NCBI RefSeq assembly: GCF_026624755.1
Contig: NZ_JAPMXC010000010.1
Coordinates: 455,054 to 519,053, forward strand
Direction: 5' to 3'
Length of the DNA stretch: 64,000 bases
DNA from: Robbsia betulipollinis
GTDB lineage: Bacteria > Pseudomonadota > Gammaproteobacteria > Burkholderiales > Burkholderiaceae
Both the position numbers and the translations under genes were made by a program. Positions 41,814-50,586 of the stretch are shown in pieces; positions within the stretch are counted from its first letter, which is position 1, and every line of letters begins with the position of its first letter. The notes under the pieces were generated by a model. The model was given only the letters and a program-made list of their open reading frames with translations. It did no database searches and was not told the DNA's origin.

Positions 41814-42278
41814 GTGTTAGATAAAATCGACAAGAAAATCCTCGCGATCCTGCAGGAAGACTGCACCGTCTCCGTGGCCGATCTGGCTACCCGCGTCAAT
41901 CTTTCCGCGACGCCCTGCTGGCGGCGGTTGCAACGTCTGGACAAGGACGGTTATATTCTTCGGCGCGCCGCGCTGCTGGATGCCGATAGGCTGAACCTCG
42001 GTGTGACCGTGTTCGTCGAGATCAAGACTTCGGAGCATTCGCCTGCCTGGCTGGCGAGTTTCCATGAGGCGATACGCGACATTCCCGAAATCGTCGAAGT
42101 GCACCGGATGAGCGGGCACGTCGACTATCTGCTCAAGGTGGTCGTGCCCAGCATCCAGGCATACGATGGGGTCTATAAGAAACTCATCTCCGGGGTGGCG
42201 CTGTTCGATGTCAGTTCCGGATTTTCGATGGAACGGCTGAAAGCCACGACGGCCTTGCCGCTGGATTACGCGCAGTGA
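41814..42278 (+). CDS. Lrp/AsnC family transcriptional regulator
   Basis: A 154-residue regulator: N-terminal helix-turn-helix (DKIDKKILAILQEDCTVSVADLATRV, then LSATPCWRRLQRLDKDGYI) and a C-terminal RAM effector domain (TVFVEIKTSEHSPAWLASFHEAI, then GHVDYLLKVVV). Such proteins sense amino acids. It is divergent from the cysteine desulfurase gene across 180 AT-rich bp, a typical arrangement for a regulator controlling a cysteine-consuming enzyme. The GTG at 41814 gives the standard family N-terminus; an ATG at 41778 adds 12 residues. Confidence 0.85.
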   Translation: MLDKIDKKILAILQEDCTVSVADLATRVNLSATPCWRRLQRLDKDGYILRRAALLDADRLNLGVTVFVEIKTSEHSPAWLASFHEAIRDIPEIVEVHRMSGHVDYLLKVVVPSIQAYDGVYKKLISGVALFDVSSGFSMERLKATTALPLDYAQ

Positions 42279-42327
42279 CCCGAGCGCTGCGCGCCATGCG
42301 TCTGAACTTTTTCAGCAGAGGAGCAGT

Positions 42328-43029
42328 ATGAAGACAACAGGGCGCATGCTCGCGCCGGCCTGGCTGCCGACCGCTGCCGCCGTTTCCGCCATTTCCCTGG
42401 CCTTGCTGCTGGCCGGCTGCGGCAGCAAGAACGACGCCAGCGAGCGCAATTTTTCCGCGGCGCTGACGCATTACCTCGACGACAACGGCGACCTGTGCCT
42501 GGACGTGGGACCCTTCCCCGTGGACGTCTCCGAGGTCGATCTCAAGCAGCAGGCAAACGAGCCTGCCGGTCACGCGGCGCAGATGGCCGCGCTGCAGCAC
42601 GTGGGGCTCGTCGGTTCGATCGACGTCTCCCTGGGACAGTTGGGATTCGTCGACGACCGTCCCACCGGCCATCGCCTGCGCGTGCGGCGTTACGATCTGA
42701 CCACCGCGGGGCGTGACGCTTACCGGAAGATCGTGGCGGACGTGGTTGCAGCGAGCGGCAAGAAAGAGCCGGAGCGGGGCGACATCTGTTACGGCAAGCT
42801 CGCGCTCGGGAAGGTGACGGGCTGGGACGGCCCGACGCAGGTCAATGGCAGGCAGGAAGCCTCCGTCCGCTACACGTACAAGGTGGAAAGTCTCGCCGAC
42901 TGGGCGAAGGGGCCCGAGGTCGGCGCGGCGTTCCCCTATGTCACGAATACGGTGACAGGCGCGGGAGAACAGTCCCTGACGACGGTGATGGTACTGACCA
43001 GCAAGGGGTGGGTGGCCAAGACCTCCTGA
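42328..43029 (+). CDS. Hypothetical lipoprotein
   Basis: A 233-residue protein with a lipoprotein signal peptide: hydrophobic stretch and lipobox LLLAGC at about residues 27-32, so the mature protein starts at Cys32 and sits in a membrane facing the periplasm. The body has FSAALTHYLDDNGDLCLDVG and RRYDLTTAGRDAYR, without a recognised catalytic motif; the family is a Burkholderiales-type conserved hypothetical by appearance. GAGGAG lies before the start. The following RcnB gene is in the same direction. Confidence 0.72.
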   Translation: MKTTGRMLAPAWLPTAAAVSAISLALLLAGCGSKNDASERNFSAALTHYLDDNGDLCLDVGPFPVDVSEVDLKQQANEPAGHAAQMAALQHVGLVGSIDVSLGQLGFVDDRPTGHRLRVRRYDLTTAGRDAYRKIVADVVAASGKKEPERGDICYGKLALGKVTGWDGPTQVNGRQEASVRYTYKVESLADWAKGPEVGAAFPYVTNTVTGAGEQSLTTVMVLTSKGWVAKTS

Positions 43030-43203
43030 AAGACGCGGCAATGCGCGGTAATGTCGTGCCGCGTTTCCCCCACATCTTGAAACACATGCACAAGCCTTGA
43101 AATACGCCGATGTGCGAGGATGTCGACACGGCTTCTCTTGGAAGTTCACCGCATCATCCGGCAGGACGATTTCTGTCGCCGTCTTATTCAACAGGAGAAA
43201 AAT

Positions 43204-43629
43204 ATGAAAATCAAAACCGTCGCAACAGGCTTGGCCTCGTTGACGCTATTGCTGTCCAGCGCGGTCTTCGCGCAGGGCGCGCCGGACAACCATGGCGGCG
43301 ATCAGGGCGGCAATCAGGGCGGTGCGCACGGCAACGCGGGCGGCCCGGGTCACGACCAGGGCGGGCAGAATCGTGCGCCCACGCAGGCACAGGGCGGCCC
43401 CGGCCCCATGGCGCAGCACGACGGACATGGCCCGCAGCCGCATAGCGATTGGCATAAGGGCGGCCGCGTTCCGGCCGATTACCGGGGTGGCCAATACGTG
43501 GTGGATGACTGGCATGCGCACCAACTGCGTCAGCCGCCGCGCGGCTACCATTGGGTCAACGTGAATGGCGATTATGTGCTGGTCGCCATGGCTTCGGGCC
43601 TGATCGCCCAGATCATCTCGGGTCATTGA
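43204..43629 (+). CDS. RcnB family periplasmic protein
   Basis: A 141-residue exported protein. The signal peptide (LASLTLLLSSAVFA) is followed by a 60-residue Gly/His/Gln/Asn-rich linker (GGDQGGNQGGAHG) and a C-terminal RcnB-type domain: DYRGGQYVVDDWHAHQL, then PRGYHWVNVNGDYVLVA. RcnB in E. coli helps keep nickel/cobalt balance; the His-rich linker could bind metal. AGGAG precedes the ATG at 43204. Confidence 0.85.
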   Translation: MKIKTVATGLASLTLLLSSAVFAQGAPDNHGGDQGGNQGGAHGNAGGPGHDQGGQNRAPTQAQGGPGPMAQHDGHGPQPHSDWHKGGRVPADYRGGQYVVDDWHAHQLRQPPRGYHWVNVNGDYVLVAMASGLIAQIISGH

Positions 43630-43853
43630 TACCTGCCAACTGATATGGGGCGCGCGACGACTTCTTCGGCGCGTGTTCACGGGTTTGTGGCATTCTGCTG
43701 GAAGAGGGAACGCCGCCGCTGGCGCCACGGGAGTCTTTTTCGCCTTCCCGGACGCCGGCAGGCGGCAATCCCGGCGGATCGCGGCGCGTTACCGGTATGA
43801 TGCGGGCTGAATGCCGTTTGCCGTATATGCCTGATATATCAGTTGGAGAATCC

Positions 43854-46013
43854 ATGGCCTCACCCCAAGAAAGCGTCAGCATGGCGTTGTTCTGCGATTT
43901 TGAAAACGTCGCGCTCGGCGTGCGCGATGCGAATTACGAGAAATTCGACATCAAGCCGGTGCTCGAACGGCTGCTCCTGAAGGGCAGCATCGTCGTCAAG
44001 AAAGCCTATTGCGACTGGGACCGATACAAGGGTTTCAAGGCCGCAATGCACGAAGCCAGTTTCGAACTGATCGAAATCCCGCACGTTCGGCAATCGGGCA
44101 AGAATTCCGCCGACATCCGTCTGGTCGTGGACGCGCTCGATCTGTGCTACACGAAGCTGCACGTCGACACGTTCGTGATAATCAGCGGCGATTCCGATTT
44201 CTCGCCGTTGGTGTCCAAACTGCGTGAAAACGCGAAGAAGGTGATCGGCGTCGGCGTGAAGAATTCGACGTCGGACCTGCTCGTCGCCAACTGCGACGAA
44301 TTCATTTTTTACGACGATCTGGTGCGCGAACAGCAGCGTACGATCGCCAAGCGGGAAGCGGGCGCGGCGTCCAAGCGCAACAGCGACGACGACCGCCAGC
44401 CGAAACCGGAAGTCGAGCGCCGCAAGGCCGAGGCGATCGCGATCGCGGTCGAGACTTACGACGCACTGGCGTCCGAGCGGGGCGAGAGCGGTAAAATTTG
44501 GGCTTCCGTGCTGAAAAGCGCGATCAAGCGCCGCAAGCCGGATTTCAGCGAATCGTATTACGGTTTCCGCGCGTTCGGAAACCTGCTGGACGAGGCGCAG
44601 TCCCGTGGCCTGCTCGAAGTCGGGCGCGATGAAAAATCGGGGGCCTTCGTGTTCCGGAACGCCCAGACACAGTCCGACGCGCCACGCCAGCAAGACACGC
44701 GTCAGCAAGATGCACCCCGCCAGCAGGACGTGCCCCGCCAGCAGGACACGCCCCGCCAGCAGGACACGCCCCGCCAGCAGGACACGCCCCGTCAGCAGGA
44801 CACGGCCCGCCAGCAGGACACGGCCCGCCAGCAGGACACGGCCCGCCAGCAGGACACGGCCCGCCAGCAGGACACGGCCCGCCAGCAGGACACGGCCCGC
44901 CAGCAGGACACGCCTCGTCAGCAGGATGTGACGGTTTCGGAGTCACCGGCATTCGCCTCCTTGCCAGCGGCGGCGGGCGGCGCGGCGCCAGGCATGCCAC
45001 GCAATGGCAACGGGAAAAACCGGCGCAACAAGGGCCAGGGCCGTAATGGCCATCGCCAGGGCAGCGAAGCGACATCGAACGGTTCGGCCCATCAGGGTCT
45101 GGCCGGCCAGGGCTTACCGGGCCAGGGCAGCCCGCAGTCGGGCAACCCGAGTCAGGGCGGTCAGCACGCCGGCGCGCAGGAAGCGGACGTTCAGGGTCAC
45201 GGCGGGCCGACACCTGTCGACCGGCCGGTCGCCGCCGGACCGATGGCGGAAGGCGGTTCGCATAACCGCGTGCATCGCGATGCGGACGGGGCGGCGCCGC
45301 CGAGCGCGCCTGTCGTCGCGGCCAGCGAGCCGGTACCGGCATCTTCGACGTCGGCTTTCGATGCTGAGGTGACGCCGCAGCCGGAACGGGCACGCGATGT
45401 GGTTGGCGACGATGCGGCAAGCGTGTCCGCGCCGCCATCGCGCCGTCATCGCGCCGATCGTCCGCGCGTCGTCCAGAGCCAGGCCTGGAGTGATGCGCGC
45501 AGTGCCGCCCAAACCGACCTCGCGTTCGCGTCGGAAGCGTTAGCGCCCGCCGCCCCGGCTGCGTCGCACACCGTCGACCCGGACGGGCAGACGCTTTCCC
45601 ATGCTCGTCCGCAGGGACGTCAAGGCGCGGCCGCCCAGGCACGGCGTGCGTCCCGACTGCCGCTGGCCGACGCCCCAATGGCACGGAACAGCGCGGCCGT
45701 CGAGGACGATACCGCACCGGAACATGTCACCTCGACGACGCATGAAGCCGTCAGTGTGGCTCCGGCGCATGGTGCCCCGGCCGACGACGGCGCCGCGGAG
45801 CGTGATGCCGGCGCGTTGCCCGAGAAGCAGTCGGCCGCGCGCCGCGGCCGCAGAACGGCCGCCAAGAAAGCCGATGCGCTCGTCGTACCGACCCTGCTCG
45901 AGGAAGCGCCGTCGCCGCAGCCGGTCGTCGATGTCGACGGTACGCCGCGGCCGGCCAAGCCAGCCGCGCGCGCCCGCCGCCTGCGCAAGGCCGCGGTCGT
46001 CGAGAACGACTGA
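43854..46013 (+). CDS. NYN-domain protein with OST-HTH/LOTUS domain and hexapeptide repeat
   Basis: A 719-residue protein. Residues 1-165 form an NYN (PIN-like nuclease) domain: ALFCDFENVALGV, GKNSADIRLVVDALDL and FVIISGDSDFSPLV carry the acidic active-site residues. About residues 205-275 look like an OST-HTH/LOTUS domain (YDALASERGESGKIWASVLKSAIKRRKPDFSE), a putative RNA-binding module often joined to NYN. From about 277 to 360 the hexapeptide RQQDTP or RQQDTA is repeated about 13 times, encoded by near-perfect 18-bp units. The remaining 350 residues are disordered, Ala/Gly/Pro/Arg-rich, ending in a basic tail (AARARRLRKAAVV). A ribonuclease acting on RNA is the likely role. Start has GGAG six bases before the ATG. 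Confidence 0.82.
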   Translation: MASPQESVSMALFCDFENVALGVRDANYEKFDIKPVLERLLLKGSIVVKKAYCDWDRYKGFKAAMHEASFELIEIPHVRQSGKNSADIRLVVDALDLCYTKLHVDTFVIISGDSDFSPLVSKLRENAKKVIGVGVKNSTSDLLVANCDEFIFYDDLVREQQRTIAKREAGAASKRNSDDDRQPKPEVERRKAEAIAIAVETYDALASERGESGKIWASVLKSAIKRRKPDFSESYYGFRAFGNLLDEAQSRGLLEVGRDEKSGAFVFRNAQTQSDAPRQQDTRQQDAPRQQDVPRQQDTPRQQDTPRQQDTPRQQDTARQQDTARQQDTARQQDTARQQDTARQQDTARQQDTPRQQDVTVSESPAFASLPAAAGGAAPGMPRNGNGKNRRNKGQGRNGHRQGSEATSNGSAHQGLAGQGLPGQGSPQSGNPSQGGQHAGAQEADVQGHGGPTPVDRPVAAGPMAEGGSHNRVHRDADGAAPPSAPVVAASEPVPASSTSAFDAEVTPQPERARDVVGDDAASVSAPPSRRHRADRPRVVQSQAWSDARSAAQTDLAFASEALAPAAPAASHTVDPDGQTLSHARPQGRQGAAAQARRASRLPLADAPMARNSAAVEDDTAPEHVTSTTHEAVSVAPAHGAPADDGAAERDAGALPEKQSAARRGRRTAAKKADALVVPTLLEEAPSPQPVVDVDGTPRPAKPAARARRLRKAAVVEND
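44682..44928 (+). repeat. 18-bp tandem repeat coding (P/A)RQQDT
   Basis: About 13 head-to-tail copies of an 18-bp unit around CGCCAGCAGGACACG plus GCC or CCC. Several neighbouring copies are identical at the DNA level, while the first and last ones diverge. One early unit is 15 bp (RQQDA). All changes in copy number by 18 keep the reading frame of the NYN-LOTUS protein. Confidence 0.92.
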
Positions 46014-46051
46014 CCTCCGCAGCCGGCCTGCTCCGGGCCGCTCGATCGCGA

Positions 46052-46088
46052 GAACGCCGATCCGCCCGCCGAGGGTGGATCGGCGTTC
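46052..46088 (+). terminator. Hairpin after the NYN-LOTUS gene
   Basis: GAACGCCGATCC (46052-46063) and GGATCGGCGTTC (46077-46088) form a perfect 12-bp stem with a 13-base loop, 38 bp after the stop codon. No T-run follows. Confidence 0.5.
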
Positions 46089-46202
46089 CCGCATCTGCCG
46101 GGCGCATCGGGTGAATCATGGTAGATTCATCGAGCATGATCATCGTGGCCCGGGCGCGTTCGCGCGGGTCACCCGCGCGCTGCGGTTTTCCAGGAGTACG
46201 AT

Positions 46203-47150
46203 ATGACACTGCGTCCGCTCGGCATGTCCGAGCTTCAGGTATCCCCGCTGGTTTTCGGTGGCAATGTGTTTGGCTGGACCGTCGACGAGGCGACGTCCTT
46301 TTCGATGCTCGACGCGCTCGCCGACACCGGCATCAATTTCATCGACACGGCGGATGTCTATTCGGCCTGGGTGCCGGGCAATCAGGGCGGGGAATCCGAG
46401 ACGATCATCGGCAAATGGCTGAAGCGCTCGGGCCGACGCGATGCGGTCGTCCTGGCGACCAAGGTCGGGCTGCGGGCGTCGCGCGCGGGTCTGTCGCGCG
46501 GCAACATCCTGGAAGCGGTCGACGATTCGCTGCGCCGTTTGCAGACCGATCACATCGATCTGTATTTCTCCCACCGCGACCTCGCGGATACCGCGCCGCT
46601 CGAGGAAACCCTCGGCGCATATCAGACGTTGATCGAGGCCGGGAAGATTCGCGTGATCGGCGCATCCAACTACAGCGGTGCGCGCCTGCGCGAGGCGGCG
46701 TCGATCAGTCGGCGCGACGGGCTGCCGGCCTACCAGGTCACGCAGCCCGAATACAATTTGTATGACCGCGCGCAATACGAAGGGGACGTCGAGCCGGCCG
46801 TGACGGAGTTGCAGCTGGGCGTCGTCAATTACTATGCACTGGCAAGCGGTTTCCTGAGCGGCAAGTACCGCTCGGAGGACGATCTGCAGCAGAGCAAGCG
46901 CGGTCAGACGGTAAAGAAGTATCTGGATGCGCGCGGCCGCCGCATCCTGGCGGCGCTCGACGAAGTCGCTTCGGCACAGCACAGTTCGCCCACGGCGGTC
47001 GCGCTGGCCTGGCAGATCGCCCGGCCCAGCATCACCGCGCCGATCGTCAGCGCGACCTCGCTCGAACAACTGCGGGCGCTGGGCGCGGCCATCGCCTTGC
47101 AGCTCGCGCCGCAGGAAATCGCGCTGCTGAACGAAGCCAGCGCCTACTAG
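46203..47150 (+). CDS. Aldo/keto reductase
   Basis: A 315-residue NADPH-dependent oxidoreductase of the aldo/keto reductase barrel. The catalytic tetrad is visible: Asp and Tyr in FIDTADVYSAW, Lys in LATKVGL and His in YFSHRD. IGASNYSGARL and QVTQPEYNLYDR are the usual later blocks, and the cofactor region is SATSLEQLRAL. Similar to the YajO/general stress 69 group that reduces diverse aldehydes. AGGAG precedes the start. Physiological substrate unknown. Confidence 0.88.
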   Translation: MTLRPLGMSELQVSPLVFGGNVFGWTVDEATSFSMLDALADTGINFIDTADVYSAWVPGNQGGESETIIGKWLKRSGRRDAVVLATKVGLRASRAGLSRGNILEAVDDSLRRLQTDHIDLYFSHRDLADTAPLEETLGAYQTLIEAGKIRVIGASNYSGARLREAASISRRDGLPAYQVTQPEYNLYDRAQYEGDVEPAVTELQLGVVNYYALASGFLSGKYRSEDDLQQSKRGQTVKKYLDARGRRILAALDEVASAQHSSPTAVALAWQIARPSITAPIVSATSLEQLRALGAAIALQLAPQEIALLNEASAY

Positions 47151-47216
47151 CCGGCCGGGGTGCCGGAACGGCGTGATGCCGGGTTACAACCGTCTCAAAA
47201 CCGCCTCAAAACCGCC

Positions 47217-49028
47217 TCAAAATGTTTCCCACTCGCCCTGTGCGGCGGCGGTGGCCCGCGCCGGCACCGTGCGGGCGGCCTTGACGGCAGTGGCCGGCTT
47301 GGCAGGCGCGGCGTGCGCCGTTACCTTGACAGGGGCGGGAGCGGCGGATGGGGCGGCCTTCACGACGACGGGCAGGGACGACTTGCGTTTCGGTGCGGCG
47401 ATGGCCTTGCGCGGCGCGAGCAGGCGTTTCGCCGTGGTCGGCGCGGGCTGCGTGGCGATGCGGGCCAGCACCGCCGTCGTTGCGTCGCGGCCGTCCAACT
47501 GGAACACGGACACGGCCTGACGCAGCTTGCTGGCCTGGTCTTCCAGGGAGTGGGCGGCCGCCGCCGCTTCCTCGACCAGCGCGGCGTTTTGCTGCGTCGC
47601 CTGGTCCATCTGCGTGACGGCCAGTGCCACCTGGTCGATCCCGCTGCTCTGTTCCTGCGAGGCGGCGGCGATTTCTCCCATGATGTCGGTCACGCGCTGT
47701 ACGGCGCCGATGATATCGCTCATCGTGCGGCCCGCCTCGTCGACCAGCACCGTGCCGGACTGCACGCGGTCCACCGAGGCGTCGATCAGTTCCTTGATTT
47801 CCTTGGCCGCCGCCGACGAGCGTTGCGCCAGATTGCGCACTTCGCCGGCCACCACGGCGAAGCCGCGTCCTTCCTCGCCGGCACGCGCCGCTTCCACGGC
47901 GGCGTTCAGGGCCAGGATATTGGTCTGGAAAGCGATGCCCTCGATGATCGAGATGATGTCGGCGATCTTCGAGGAGCTGTTGTTGATCTCGCTCATCGTG
48001 CCCACCACCTGCGACACCACCGCGCTACCCTTGTTGGCGATTTCCGATGCCGTGGTCGCCAGCGCGCTTGCCTGACGCGCGTTGTCCGCGTTCTGCTTCA
48101 CGGTGCTGGTGAGTTCATCCATGCTCGATGCGGTCTGCTGCAGCGCCGAGGCCTGCTCCTCGGTACGCGAGGACAGATCCGTATTGCCCGCCGAGATTTC
48201 CTGCGTGGCCGAGGCGATCGAATCGCTGCCCGAGCGCACCGTCTGCACGGTGTTGACCAGACTGCTCTGCATTTTCGCCAGGCCTTCCATCAACTGGCCC
48301 ATCTCGTCATGGGACGTGACATGCACCGGGCGGCGCAGGTCGCCCGCGGCGATCGCGTCGAAGTGCTCCAGCGCGGCGGCCAGCGGCACGCCGATGGCAC
48401 GACGCAGCGAAAACCACGCGAAGGCGGCGATCCCCAGACCCAGCAGGATCGCGAGGATGCTGAGCGTCTTGGTCGTGTCGAACAGGGATGCGGCGGCGCC
48501 GTAGCCCCGCGCGGACGTGTCTTCCTGGAACTTGAACAGCGTGTCGTCGGCCTGCGCCATGTCGCTGAATGCCCCGGCCATCTGCTGCGCGAGCCGGGTC
48601 GCGGTCGCGGTGTCCTTGGCGCGCACCGCGGCATAGCCGTCGTCGAGCATTTTCTGATGCGCCATGCGTTTGTTCTGGACATCGTCGCCCAGCGCCTCTT
48701 CGCCCGGCAGATAGGGGATCGCGACGTACGCTTTCCAGTATTCGTCCGCCTTCACGCGCATGCTCATTCCCCGGGCGATCGAAGCCTCCGCGTCCGGCGT
48801 GCCGATCGTCATCACCGCGCGATCGTAGTTGAGGCGTTCGCGGGCGACATAGGTTTCCGACTTGCTCGCCGCGATCATGGCGGGCATCCGGTTCGCGTAC
48901 GTTTCATGAAACGAAACGTTCGAAGAGGTCATGCCATACAGGCCCAGGCCACCGATCACGATCAGTAGCCCGCCGAGCACGCCCATGGTGAGCCCGAGGC
49001 GGGCCTTGATAGTCAAACGTAGTTTCAT
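47217..49028 (-). CDS. Methyl-accepting chemotaxis protein with C-terminal CheR-binding pentapeptide
   Basis: A 603-residue chemoreceptor: membrane helix (about 11-31), a periplasmic four-helix-bundle ligand domain (to about 185), a second membrane helix, HAMP (about 212-265), and a cytoplasmic signalling hairpin with the conserved tip [19 protein letters not shown]. The last residues are EWETF, the pentapeptide tether for the methyltransferase CheR and methylesterase CheB, preceded by an Ala/Pro/Lys-rich flexible linker of about 80 residues. It modulates CheA through adaptation. The ligand is not evident. No other chemotaxis gene is nearby. Confidence 0.9.
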   Translation of the reverse strand: MKLRLTIKARLGLTMGVLGGLLIVIGGLGLYGMTSSNVSFHETYANRMPAMIAASKSETYVARERLNYDRAVMTIGTPDAEASIARGMSMRVKADEYWKAYVAIPYLPGEEALGDDVQNKRMAHQKMLDDGYAAVRAKDTATATRLAQQMAGAFSDMAQADDTLFKFQEDTSARGYGAAASLFDTTKTLSILAILLGLGIAAFAWFSLRRAIGVPLAAALEHFDAIAAGDLRRPVHVTSHDEMGQLMEGLAKMQSSLVNTVQTVRSGSDSIASATQEISAGNTDLSSRTEEQASALQQTASSMDELTSTVKQNADNARQASALATTASEIANKGSAVVSQVVGTMSEINNSSSKIADIISIIEGIAFQTNILALNAAVEAARAGEEGRGFAVVAGEVRNLAQRSSAAAKEIKELIDASVDRVQSGTVLVDEAGRTMSDIIGAVQRVTDIMGEIAAASQEQSSGIDQVALAVTQMDQATQQNAALVEEAAAAAHSLEDQASKLRQAVSVFQLDGRDATTAVLARIATQPAPTTAKRLLAPRKAIAAPKRKSSLPVVVKAAPSAAPAPVKVTAHAAPAKPATAVKAARTVPARATAAAQGEWETF

Positions 49029-49136
49029 TGCTGTCTCGCCGCGATCGCTAGGTGGAATTTCGTTGGAACGAACACAGACCGTGCACCGTTGAGCGAGTTA
49101 ACGGCGGCGAAAGAGGGGACTTGAGGACTGGTTGGA

Positions 49137-49161
49137 CCCGGCGCCACGGCGTGGCGCCGGG
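49137..49161 (-). terminator. Hairpin downstream of the minus-strand MFS gene
   Basis: CCCGGCGCCAC (49137-49147) and GTGGCGCCGGG (49151-49161) form a perfect 11-bp stem with a 3-base loop, seven bases beyond the MFS stop codon on the minus strand. No T-run is seen. Confidence 0.5.
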
Positions 49162-49167
49162 GGGAGA

Positions 49168-50415
49168 TCAGAGCGAACGCCGGGCGGTGGCGTCCCGTCC
49201 GACGAGCGACTCGTCGACCTCGAAGCGCTGACCCTGCGTATCGCGTCCGAAATACACGAAAACCGCGATCAGCACCGCGACGGTGCCGGCCACGCAGGCC
49301 ATCGCGAAGCCATAGTTGCCACCGTGACGTTCGGCGAGCACCGCCTGCAGGGTAGCGTTGACCGAGGCGAGCAGATTGCCGAGCTGATACACGAAGCCCG
49401 GCAACACCGCGCGCGTGCCTTCCGGCGCCAGTTCATTCAGATAGGCGGGTATTACGCCCCAGGCGCCCTGCACCATGAACTGCATCAAAAAGGCACCCAC
49501 GCCGATCATCAGCGAGCTTTGCGAGAACGCCCACAGCGGCAGAACCGGCAGCGAGAGCAGAACGGCGATGATGATGGCCTTGCGGCGTCCGATGCGCTCC
49601 GACATCGTGCCGAACGTGATGCCGCCGATCATCGCCGCGATGTTGTAGGTGATGGCAATGATGCTGACCGTGTGCGGATCGAAATGATGCTGGACCTTCA
49701 GGAAGGTCGGATACAGATCCTGGGTGCCGTGACTGAAGAAGTTGAAGCAGGCCATCAGCAGCACTGCGTAGACGCCCAGTTTCCATTCGCGTCGCAGGAT
49801 CGGCCACAGGGCGGTATCGTGCTTGCGTTCGCGCGCGGTCAGCCAGACGGGCGATTCCGGTACCTTGAACCAGATGAAGACGATCATCAGCACGGGCAGG
49901 GCGCCGATCATGAACAAGCCGCGCCAGCCGACGGCCGACACCAGCGCGCCGTAGACCACCGACGCGATGAGATAGCCGAACGGATAGCCTGCCTGGAACA
50001 GGCCGGAGACCAGTCCGCGCGAGCGCGGCGGCACCGTTTCCATCGCCAGGGACGACGCGACGCCCCAGACGCCGCCCATCGCCACGCCGTACAGGACCCG
50101 CAAGATCAGGAAAACCGTCAGCGTGGGGGCGAAGCCCGATGCGAGTTCCAGCACCGAAAAGACCAGAATGTTCGCCATCAGGACCGGACGCCGGCCATAT
50201 TTCTCGGCGGCGCGCCCGAACAGCAGCGCGCCGACGGGCCGAACCGCCAAGGTCAGCAATATCGCCAGCGTGACGCGCGGAATGCCGACCGAATAGGTCT
50301 TGGCGATATCGCTCAGGAGAAAAACCAGCAGGAAGAAGTCAAAGGCATCGAGCGTCCAGCTGCCGACCGCCGCAATCACCACATTGCGTTGCGTCGAAGT
50401 CCATTTCGCATCCAT
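49168..50415 (-). CDS. MFS transporter, carboxylate (sialate/lactate:H+ symporter) type
   Basis: A 415-residue protein with 12 predicted helices. The opening WTLDAFDFFLLVFLLSDIA and the motif GRAAEKYGRRPVL are typical of the sialate:H+ symporter and JEN1/lactate groups of MFS importers, which take up monocarboxylates or sialic acid. GMSERIGRRKAI-like motif occurs in the second half (GTMSERIGRRKA). The start at 50415 follows GAGGAGCGG. The gene precedes nothing on its strand; the Gfo/Idh gene lies upstream in the same direction, so an uptake-plus-oxidation unit is possible but unproven. Confidence 0.83.
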   Translation of the reverse strand: MDAKWTSTQRNVVIAAVGSWTLDAFDFFLLVFLLSDIAKTYSVGIPRVTLAILLTLAVRPVGALLFGRAAEKYGRRPVLMANILVFSVLELASGFAPTLTVFLILRVLYGVAMGGVWGVASSLAMETVPPRSRGLVSGLFQAGYPFGYLIASVVYGALVSAVGWRGLFMIGALPVLMIVFIWFKVPESPVWLTARERKHDTALWPILRREWKLGVYAVLLMACFNFFSHGTQDLYPTFLKVQHHFDPHTVSIIAITYNIAAMIGGITFGTMSERIGRRKAIIIAVLLSLPVLPLWAFSQSSLMIGVGAFLMQFMVQGAWGVIPAYLNELAPEGTRAVLPGFVYQLGNLLASVNATLQAVLAERHGGNYGFAMACVAGTVAVLIAVFVYFGRDTQGQRFEVDESLVGRDATARRSL

Positions 50416-50586
50416 CAAAGCCGCTCCTCTAGGGTCGTCGCCCAGGCGAAGGCATGGACGGGAATGTCGGCGCCGCGGGTGCGGCACACTGTCACACCCA
50501 TCCTAGCCGAACAGGCTTTCAGCTTACTTTCGGTCGGTCAGGCGTCGCGTCCCCGCGATGGCCCGCCGGCAGGACGACAGACGCGC

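Noticed and set aside
44545-45717. Minus-strand frame with repeated PAGGPC peptide
   Set aside because: It only reflects the 18-bp repeat of the NYN-LOTUS gene read on the opposite strand.
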